A stretch of 64,000 nucleotides of DNA from the NCBI GenBank assembly GCA_947377285.1, contig CANCFT010000001.1, positions 124,001 to 188,000 of the forward strand, in the 5' to 3' direction. Positions 41,581 to 51,000 of this stretch are shown here, one piece after another; positions within the stretch are counted from its first letter, which is position 1; every line of letters begins with the position of its first letter. The position numbers were made by a program, and so were the translations under genes. The notes under the pieces were generated by a model. That model saw only the letters and a program-made list of their open reading frames with translations, made no database searches and had not been told where the DNA came from. This DNA comes from Bacteriovoracaceae bacterium. GTDB lineage: Bacteria; Bdellovibrionota; Bacteriovoracia; Bacteriovoracales; Bacteriovoracaceae.

Positions 41581-43907
41581 TGAGTGTAGGGAAAAATATA
41601 CGTCACGATTCTGCTATATCACACGTGACAGGAGAGAGCATTTTTATCGATGACAGGGTCATGCTTAAATCTGAAGTTTTAGTAGGAGTACTTGGTTGTC
41701 CTATCTCTGCTGGTAAAATTAAAAATATTGATTACAGTGAAGCCCTTAAAGTTGATGGTATCTTGGGCGTTTTTACTGCCAAAGATTTTCCGCATAATCA
41801 GTGGGGAACGATTGTTTCGGATCAGCCAATTTTAGTTGATGAAATAATTGGCTATATAGACGAGCCGCTGTGTTTAATCGCCGGCATAAATGATGAAGTG
41901 ATTGCTCGTGCTCGGAAATTAATAAAGATTGAGGTTGTTGAGAGCACACCATTACTATCAATTGATGAAGCTTTGGCCGCTGATAAATTTATTTGTAGAG
42001 CGACACCTTTCAAACGAGGGAATGTTGAACTAGCATTTAAAAATTCCCCGCATTTATTAAAAGGAGTTTTTGAATGTGGTGGCCAGGAACATTTTTATAT
42101 GGAGTCGCAAGCAAGTATTGCTTATCCATTAGAAAATGGTCAAATGGAAATTCATTCATCTTCTCAGCATCCAACTGAAACTCAACATGTTGTCGCCCAC
42201 GCACTTAACTTAGATTTTTCTCAAGTTGTTTGTGTGGTGAAACGTATGGGCGGGGGCTTTGGTGGCAAAGAAAGCCAGGCCGCTCATTTTGCTGCGATGG
42301 CCGCATTAGTGGCCTATAAATTAAAGCGCCCCGCTCGACTTGTCCTTACTAAAGACGACGACATGATGATGACGGGAAAACGTCATCCTTGTAAAAATTC
42401 ATATGAAGTTGGGTTTGATGAACATGGAAAAATCTTAGCCTTTAAAACTCAAATTTATGTCAATGGCGGAGCCTATACCGATTTAACACCTTCGATATTA
42501 GACCGAGCGATGTTTCACGTTGATGGTTGTTATTATTTTGAAAACTGTTTAATTGAAGGAGCGGCCCTTCGCACTAACCAACATTCTAATACCGCCTTTA
42601 GAGGTTTTGGCGGACCTCAAGGCAATATGACGATTGAAAGTGTGATTGAGGATATGGCCAATTTTTTAAAAATTGATAGTTATGAAATTCGTAAACTTAA
42701 CCTTTATGGAGTAGAAGATCGCAATTTTACGCCTTATAATCAATTAGTAGATAATAATGTCTTACCAGAAATTTTTGAAAAGCTTTGCATTAGTTCTGAT
42801 TATAAAAAATTAGTTCAAGAGGTAAAAAAATTTAATCTTGGCCTAACAGGAAGGCTCCGTGGGCTTTCGATGACTGGATGTAAATTTGGGATTGCTTTTA
42901 CTGCTAAACATCTCAATCAAGGAAATGCTTTAGTTAATGTTCATCTCGATGGGACCGTGCAAGTTTCAACCGGGGCCACAGAGATGGGGCAAGGGGTGAA
43001 TACTAAAATGCAACAAATTGCTTCTAAAGCATTTGGTATAAGTCCATCAAAAATTGTGATGATGCCGACTTCAACGGAAAAAAATCATAATACTTCTCCA
43101 ACAGCAGCTTCGAGTGGAGCCGATATTAACGGAGCGGCCACATTGCTGGCCTGTGAGAAAATAATAGCGCGTTTGAAGTGGATTGCTCATTGGCATTTTT
43201 CTGGTTTTGTCACAAATGACAAAACTGAGTTTCCAGTGTTTGTTGTGGGAAATGTAAATACAGATCATATTGTTTTTGAACACGAGATGGTTCAAGATCT
43301 GCATTCTGGTAAGAGTTTAACTTGGGTTGAAATATTAAAACTAGCATATTTTAATCGCGTTTCTCTGGGGGACTATGCCTTTTTTAAAACCGAAGGATTG
43401 GGTTTTGATAAAAAAACCTCAACAGGGAAAGCATTTAATTATTTTACCAATGGTGCAGCGGTTTCATTAATAGAAATAGATGAATTTACTGGAGAGTTAA
43501 AAGTTTTACGCACAGATATTTTGATGGACTTAGGGCGCTCAATTAATCCAGGAGTTGATCAAGGTCAGGTATCAGGGGCCTTTATCCAGGGAATGGGATG
43601 GGTTACGACTGAAAATCTTTTCTATCACCAAAACGGAAAACTTTTATCACATTCTCCAACGACTTATAAGATTCCAAATATACAAGATACACCTAGAATT
43701 TTTAATATCGAGCTTTTAGAAAATAATACGAATACTCAAAATATTATGCGCTCCAAAGCAGTTGGAGAGCCTCCGTTGCTTCTAGGAGCTAGTGTGTGGA
43801 TGGCGGTGAAGAATGCTTTGAGTTTTAGAAGTAAATCGATGCTACCGAGGATTACTAGTCCTGCGACCAATGAAGTTATTTTAATGGAGCTTGCCCGCTA
43901 TGAATGA
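41580..43907 (+). CDS. xdhB: Xanthine dehydrogenase molybdenum-binding subunit
   Basis: A 775-residue subunit that oxidises hypoxanthine and xanthine to uric acid at a molybdopterin centre. Typical segments are GGQEHFYMESQA (about 165-176), KRMGGGFGGKES (about 221-232), TNQHSNTAFRGFGGPQGN (about 335-352, with the substrate-binding Arg), GATEMGQGVNTK and AVGEPPLLLGA (about 720-730, with the catalytic Glu). The ATG at 41580 is chosen because it overlaps the xdhA stop; an in-frame GTG three bases earlier is also possible. It overlaps xdhC by eight bases. Confidence 0.94.
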   Translation: MSVGKNIRHDSAISHVTGESIFIDDRVMLKSEVLVGVLGCPISAGKIKNIDYSEALKVDGILGVFTAKDFPHNQWGTIVSDQPILVDEIIGYIDEPLCLIAGINDEVIARARKLIKIEVVESTPLLSIDEALAADKFICRATPFKRGNVELAFKNSPHLLKGVFECGGQEHFYMESQASIAYPLENGQMEIHSSSQHPTETQHVVAHALNLDFSQVVCVVKRMGGGFGGKESQAAHFAAMAALVAYKLKRPARLVLTKDDDMMMTGKRHPCKNSYEVGFDEHGKILAFKTQIYVNGGAYTDLTPSILDRAMFHVDGCYYFENCLIEGAALRTNQHSNTAFRGFGGPQGNMTIESVIEDMANFLKIDSYEIRKLNLYGVEDRNFTPYNQLVDNNVLPEIFEKLCISSDYKKLVQEVKKFNLGLTGRLRGLSMTGCKFGIAFTAKHLNQGNALVNVHLDGTVQVSTGATEMGQGVNTKMQQIASKAFGISPSKIVMMPTSTEKNHNTSPTAASSGADINGAATLLACEKIIARLKWIAHWHFSGFVTNDKTEFPVFVVGNVNTDHIVFEHEMVQDLHSGKSLTWVEILKLAYFNRVSLGDYAFFKTEGLGFDKKTSTGKAFNYFTNGAAVSLIEIDEFTGELKVLRTDILMDLGRSINPGVDQGQVSGAFIQGMGWVTTENLFYHQNGKLLSHSPTTYKIPNIQDTPRIFNIELLENNTNTQNIMRSKAVGEPPLLLGASVWMAVKNALSFRSKSMLPRITSPATNEVILMELARYE

Positions 43908-44688
43908 AGATTTTTTAACTGAGTTGGCTAAATTAAAAGAAACAGGTGTTGCTTGTGTTGTTGTGACTTTAGTTAATGTCAGAGGAAGTGCTCCGCAAGA
44001 AATAGGTGCGAGAATTATAGTGGGTAGCAAAGGATTGCTTTATGGAACCGTTGGTGGTGGAAAAGTTGAAACGAAAGCAATTGCCGAAGCGTTTAAATTA
44101 CTTTTATCTGAAAGCAAACATCTCTATGTTGATTGGAATTTGCAGACTGATGTGGGGATGACTTGTGGAGGTGTGGTTGGCTTTTATTTTGAAAAAATTC
44201 TTCCACTTTCAAATTGGAAAATTGCAGTGTTTGGCGCTGGGCATGTCGCGCAGGAGTTAATTAGACTGTTGGTAAAATTAGATTGTGATATTACTTGTGT
44301 AGATCCAAGGAATGAATGGTTAGATAAAATCCCTGATCATTTTAGGCTAAAAAAAATTCAGACAAATGAGATGAAGTCAGTTTTGATAACTCTTGCACCT
44401 TCAACTTTTATAGCTTCAATGACGATGGGACATGCTTTTGATCAGCCTATTTTACTTGAAGCGATGACTAAGTTTAAATTTCCTTATATTGGGGTGATTG
44501 GAAGTGATTCGAAGGCCAAAATATTAAAGGAGGAGTTGAAAAAAAATGGAGTGAGTGAAACTTTGTTGCTAGAACTGCATTGTCCAATTGGAGAATCATT
44601 TGGCAATAATTCACCAGCTGAAATCGGCATAAGTATTGTGGCTCAGTTAATAAAAAATAGAGATAAAATTTATGCGATTAGATATTAG
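43900..44688 (+). CDS. xdhC: Xanthine dehydrogenase accessory protein XdhC
   Basis: A 262-residue chaperone that inserts the sulfurated molybdenum cofactor into XdhB. The N-terminal part has VRGSAPQEIGARIIV and GTVGGGKVE (about 28-63); the C-terminal Rossmann-like part has VFGAGHVAQEL (about 108-118), YIGVIGSDSK (about 193-202) and the PIG-SFGNNSPAEIGISI end. The ATG at 43900 follows GGAG and overlaps xdhB. No molybdopterin-biosynthesis genes are in this window. It converges on the 120-aa gene, overlapping it by 11 bases. Confidence 0.92.
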   Translation: MNEDFLTELAKLKETGVACVVVTLVNVRGSAPQEIGARIIVGSKGLLYGTVGGGKVETKAIAEAFKLLLSESKHLYVDWNLQTDVGMTCGGVVGFYFEKILPLSNWKIAVFGAGHVAQELIRLLVKLDCDITCVDPRNEWLDKIPDHFRLKKIQTNEMKSVLITLAPSTFIASMTMGHAFDQPILLEAMTKFKFPYIGVIGSDSKAKILKEELKKNGVSETLLLELHCPIGESFGNNSPAEIGISIVAQLIKNRDKIYAIRY

Positions 44689-45040
44689 CGTCTTCCAGAC
44701 TAAGTGTTTCAATATTTGCATCTTGAGCATACTCTTCCATTTTTTCTTCATTATAAAGACGCTTTCCTTTTGGAAGTATTACTCTATAAACCGGAGGAGC
44801 GTTTAGATCCCCATTGCTTTTTTCTAGAACAATGACTGCTTTTTCTGGATGAGACAGACTTGCCGGTTCACCCGATTCAACTTCTTCAATTTTTATTTTA
44901 TTTTTAAAATCAATTTTTTTGGCTTCTGTTAATTGATTAGCTGGTAATTTATGTCCATCAAAATAAAAATGAGCAACTGCAACTGATAATGCTGAAATGA
45001 TTATTGAATTTCTCAATGTTTTATATTTTTTAAAAATCAT
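44678..45040 (-). CDS. Small N-terminally anchored protein, last gene of the motor-like operon
   Basis: A 120-residue protein with a short hydrophobic N-terminal segment (about 11-27, SIIISALSVAVAHFYF) that acts as a signal anchor or signal peptide. The remainder is charged and contains PEKAVIVLEKSNGDLNAPPVYRV (a strand pair). I do not recognise it. It starts four bases after the giant lipoprotein gene with a GGTGG-type site, so it is the last gene of that operon. It may help export or hold the giant protein, but there is no direct evidence. Confidence 0.65.
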   Translation of the reverse strand: MIFKKYKTLRNSIIISALSVAVAHFYFDGHKLPANQLTEAKKIDFKNKIKIEEVESGEPASLSHPEKAVIVLEKSNGDLNAPPVYRVILPKGKRLYNEEKMEEYAQDANIETLSLEDANI

Positions 45041-45044
45041 ATAA

Positions 45045-48000
45045 TTACCACCATTTTTTTACCATTCGCACGTCGTGCCCGTCTCGTTCAGCAATATACA
45101 AGTTTCCATTAGAGTCGAAAGCGAGACCCGCTGGACTGGCTAAACTTATACTTGTAGCAGCGATTCCTTCTTCTTCCTGGTTTTCTTGAGTGTATCCATG
45201 GGCGATATAAACACCTGGGTTTCTACCAAATCTCGTATAAGTCGTTCCTGTTTGGTCATCACGGTTAAAACATATAACATTATGATTTGCCGAATTTGAA
45301 TTTGCATTACTTGAGTAATTAAAATCTCCCCCAGATGAAAAACAAATTTGAGTATCAAACGCTGCCAAGTCAGCACCGTGAATATCGGCTGCTGTGTAGA
45401 TCGTTTTAATTTCGCCCGGATTTATTGTCACTCCGAAAATTGTCACGGCCGAAGAATATTGATTTATATATCGTATCTTCGTAGCAGTTGATGTCGTTTG
45501 ATCCAAAATAAATAAGTTCCCAGAAGTAGAGTATGGAGATCTTGGGTCTGCAACAACAGCGGTTGGTAAATTAAACCGCACAGAAGAATTTGTATACGCA
45601 AGCCCAGCTCCGTTTGCAGTACCAGATGTTCCACAGAGACCTGAGAAAGTGGACATGTTGCCGTTTACATCAAGTTTAATAATACAGTGCTGATTTGTAT
45701 CGGCAAAATAAAGGTTAGTTCCATCAGTTGTTATACCTTGAGGGTTTTGCAAGCGTGCTGTCGGATCTGTACCAGTCGTCGCAGTTGCATTCCATGCTCC
45801 ACAGCCATTGATATAATTTCCAGCAATTGTCTGAACAGCATTAGAGTAGACTGAGACTCCAAAAATAGTTTGAGTTGAAGTTAGTGTATTCCAAGCGCGA
45901 TAAAGGCAGTTACTCGATTGGTTATCACCAAAAATAATATGATTTTGATAATTAACAATATTTCGAGGTCCTTGCATTCCAAGTGCCGTCGGATCAGCTT
46001 GAGAAGTATTAGCGTTACCGTTTCCGTTAGAGATATAAGAGTCAATGCGACCTGTGTTTAAATTGAGTGCGCGAATTTTGTAATTATAAAAATCTGAAAC
46101 TAAGAGTTTACCTGAGTTTGGTTCAAAATAAAGATTCATCGGTTGGTTGAACTGAACATTCTCAGATGATGTACCACCATTACCAGCATAACCAGGCTTT
46201 CTGTCAAAACCTAAATCATCTGCTACTGTCCCATTGGCAGTGCTTAAATCGAGAGAGCGAACGCGGAAGTTGGCGTAATCTGAGACGTAAAGCTTATTAC
46301 CAAAAGCGAACATTCCTGAAGGAGTATTGACGTAACAAGCATTACCACCGGCACTTGTACATGGCATATAATAAGCAGCTGTACCACCACCTGGAACGTT
46401 ACCACTACCATTCCAAATGACGTTCATCGAATAGCTAGGCACAATCGAGTTTCCAAAAGTGACAGAACCGGCAGTATTATTAAGATAAGCAATGCGAGAC
46501 TGATTATACTCTGAAACAAAAATACCATTAAGTGTAGAGCCACTTAAATTAAGTTCAACTTGCAACCATCCACCATTAAATCTAGCTGATGCGTAGGCAT
46601 TGGCCGCTGGAGCTGAAGTGATAGCACCCGCAGTGATTACTCCACCTGTAGTAAAATTGGTACAAGCTGTGGCATTGGCACCATTAATTCCGGCGATTGT
46701 GACCGTGCTACTGGCAGGAAGAGTTACTGCCCCATAAAAATAATTAGTTTTAGCAGTTGCTGTTAAGTTTATGGCCTTAACTTTACAATGGCTCGAATCA
46801 GTCACATAGAGAATATTATTGGTTGCATCTAATTTTAACCCGAGAGGAGCGACGAACATATTTGTACCGCCATAAGCGTTCGTTCCATCAGAGGATCCTG
46901 AAACAATAATCCCAGCAGTTGATGCATTATATCCGGATACAATACTGGCAGTCCAAAGCGAAGGTGTGGCATTTGTTGTATCGATGGATTTAACAGTATT
47001 ACTTCCCGAGCATGCAACGTAGAGAAGTTTAGTCGTACTATTATAAGCTAACCCTCTAGGTGTTGCACAATATGTTCCGTTAAGAGCGATAGTTCCATTC
47101 GAATTGTAAACTGAAGTGTTAGTGTTTACGTTTGTCATGATAACAGTTACGGTTCCGGAGCTATCAAGCATTAAAATACGGTTGTTACTTTCTTCAGCAA
47201 TAAAGAGTCTTTGATTTAGATAATCCCAAGCAATTCCGCGTGGGTTATTGAGAGGAAAATCATTCCAAGCTGTGCCCGTCGTTCCGGTTCCGGTTTGTCC
47301 AACTCCCATTACTGCTTTAAGAACTCCTGCACCAATTGTTTGGCCTAAAATACTTATTGATCCAGCAGTTTTATTATAAAACCAAACAGAATGAGTCATA
47401 TCATCATTAAAGAAATATGAAGAGGTCGCAGTACCGGCCGCAGTTGTATACCCACTTATAAATTGTGGACGAATCATTGTTGCAGAAGGATTAGTCGCAG
47501 GAATGATATTACTTGAACGTCCTGGGCGACCAATAATTGTACATGCTTTTCCAGCACCCATATTATTACAAATATCAGAGAAGTAGTTTACGTTGAGTGT
47601 CCAGGTTTGAGTGGCCGTCTCTTTTCCATCGCTAACTTGTAGGACAATTGTGTTATCACCAATTCGTGCAGCGGTCGGAGTAAATGTTAAAGTGGACGAG
47701 CTACCAACTGTAGAAACACTGGCATTAGCGTTTCCTGCTTGAACAGTTGTACCATTAAGTAACCAAGTCACGGCCATGGTGTCACCGTTAGCATCTGAAA
47801 AACTTCCACTAAAATTAATGACAGTATTAATATTAACTTTTGGAGTTGTACTTGCGGGACTCAGTGATGCAAGTACTGGAGGAGCATTTTTAATGATATT
47901 AAAAGTTTTAGATTGATTTGAATCAGAATCATTAACTTTAACAACTAAAGTATGTGCACCTGTAGAAAGTGAAGCTGCTGTTATAGTCGTATAGTCAGAA

Positions 48001-51000
48001 GTTGAAGAAGCGAGAACTGATCCGTCTAATTTCCATTCATAAGCTAATGGTGCTTTACCGGTAGCATTGATGTTAAAAATTTGGCTTCCAGTGCTTAAAA
48101 CATTAATCGGATCAGTAGAAGGCGAGTATGCATTGATAGCGACGATTGTTGGGTTGACAACTGTGACCGTCCAAGTCTTAGAGGTCGTTTCATACCCATC
48201 AAAAACATCAACCTTGATAGTTTGAACACCAACTTCTAAACAAGTCGGCGAATAAGTGGTCTTAGCTAACGACTGAGTAGAGCTATTGACTAAATTTGTA
48301 GCGGTGCTGTCGCCATTGATGTACCAAGTAATCGACATGATATCATTATCAGCATCAGATATATAAGATTGTAAAACTTGGGAACTCGATCCACAGTTAA
48401 GAGTTGTGCCGGTTAAAGCAGGTGAGAAAGTTAAACCGGATGGTGGAACTGCCGGCGACGAATTTTTTCTCACAGTAAAGACGTGAGAGTCTGATGATGA
48501 ACCATTTGTTGCAGCAGCAGTTAATTCATATAGCCCACCAGCGATTGTTGAACCCACTAAGTTGTAGAATGGAACACTTCCTGATTGAAGTGTAGTTGTT
48601 ACAGCTGTAGTTAAATTTTTAAGTAAAAAGCTGTAGGTAACATTGGCATCTGAAGTAGCTAAAGCGACTGCAAAAGTTGTCGTTTGGGCACTTGTTAAAA
48701 TAGTCGGATTACTGGCAGGTAAAAAACTAGTTATATGCACAGCTATTGGTGTTGCAATCGTAATTGACCATGTCACAGATACTGTCTCAAAACCATCACT
48801 AACAATTGCTTTTACTACACGTGTCCCTGAAATAGCACAGCTTGGGTTAAAAGAGACCTGAGCTCTATTTCCCGAATTTTGTGTAGTGATAAAAGCAGAA
48901 GGAGCATCATCAACATACCACGTATAAGAAAGAGTATCCCCATTTGCATCAAACATATCTGCATATAAAGTTAAAGGTGCAGTTCCACAGTTTACAGTTG
49001 TTCCTGAAAGCGCAGGGGAGAACGCTGAGACAGTAGGTGCCGCATTTTTTCTTATATTAAAAGTGTGAGTGGCCGATGAAGTAGCATTGCTTGCAGTTAC
49101 TTTTAATGTATGCGTGCTTGTGCTCAAACTTGATCCAGCTAAATTATAATATGTCCTATGGTCATTTTGAACAGTTGTTGAGTTGTCTAACACAAAAGTA
49201 TAGTTTGCAGTTGTATCTGGATTTACAAGAGTTACACCAAATGTCGCTGAAGTTGTACCAGTTAAAACTGTAGGATCAGATGTTGGTGTCGTATCAGAAA
49301 TTAAAATATTAATAGGAGCTGTTACGTATACTGTCCAGGTTTGGCTTGTAATTTCATGGCCATCATTTAAATCCAAGCGGATTGAATTGATTCCAGTTTG
49401 AGTGCAATCTGGATGGTAGTTTAGTGAGGCAATATTATTGGCAGTGTCGTTAGACGCTGTTGCCGTTGTGTTACCAAAACTAATTAATGAATTATTAAAA
49501 TACCATTTGATAGAAACAGAATCAGCTAAATTTGCATCAGCATATAGTGCAGAGATTGATACACTTCCCAAACTACAGGCAAGATTACTTCCTGTAAGCG
49601 TTGGGGTAAATGAGACTATACTTGGAGGAGCATTAACATTAATTGTAAAAGTGTGAGTGTCAGATGAGGTCACGTTACTAGCTGTGACTTTTAAAATATG
49701 AGTTCCAGCCGATAAAGAACTTGTTGATAAAGTATAAAATGGATTTGTTCCAGTTTGAAGTGTCGTTGTATTATCTAGTAAGAATGCGTAGTTCGCCGAA
49801 GCATCTGCGTTGAGAAGACTTACCCCAAAAGTTGAAGTCACGTTAGAAGTTACATTCGTCGGCTCAGTTGTTGGTGTGTAAGAATTAATCGCAATTACAA
49901 TGGCGGGATTATAAACAGTGACAGTCCAAGTTTTTGTCGTAGTTTCAAAGCCATCATTAACATTTACTTTAATTGTTCTTACTCCAACGTCAGCACAAGT
50001 TGGTGTAAACGTAACTTTAGCTAAAGATTGAGTTGAAGCAGTTACCATGCTACTAGCAGAAGTTGAGCCATCAAGTGTCCAAGTAACACTCATTGTATCT
50101 GAGTCAGCATCTGTTATTGTAGATTGGAAAATTTGTGTACTAGCACCACAACTCATTGTTAACCCTGTTAAGGCCGGCGAAAAAGATCCTGCGGTTGGTG
50201 GTACTTCTGGAGCTGTGTTTTTTCTTATTGAATAGACATGTGAATCGTTTGAAGTAGCGTTACTAGCTTTTGCCGTTAACTGATAAGTGCCAGCAGCTAA
50301 TGATGAACCTGTTAAATCATAAAATGGGCTTACGCCTGACTGAAGCGTCGTCGTAATTCCGCTAGTCATATTTTTTAGTGTAAAAGCATAAGTTACATTT
50401 ACATCATTAGTAACTAAAGATAATCCGAAAGTTGTAGTCGAAGTATTTGTTACAATGATTGGAGTCGTCGCTGGAGAATAAGAAGCGATTTGGATTGTCA
50501 CTGGTGTAACAACAGCTACTCCCCAAGAAACAGTTGTTGATTCATACCCATCGCTCACGATTACTTTTATAACTTTATTCCCAGCAATTGCGCAATTAGG
50601 ACTGAAAGTAGTCTGTGCTCTATTTCCAGAGTTTCCTGGAGTTAAATATCCAGATGGAGCATCGTCAACAAACCAAGTATAAGTCAAAGTATCACTATTA
50701 GCATCTGTCATGTCTGCATAAAGTGTAATCGGAGCTGATCCACAAACTAAACTCGTTCCTGTTGCAGCTGGAGAAAATGCCGAGACCACTGGCGGAGCAT
50801 TTTTTCTAATATTAAAAGTATGTATATCGCTTGAGTTGGAATTGCTGGCCGTAACCTTTAATGTATGAGTTCCTGCCAATAACGAAGAACCAGACATATT
50901 GTAAAATGTTCTATGATCATTTTGAACAGAAATAGCATTGTCTAAAACAAAGTTAAAATTAGCTGTTGAATCTGCTGTTTGAAGTGTTACTCCAAAAGTA

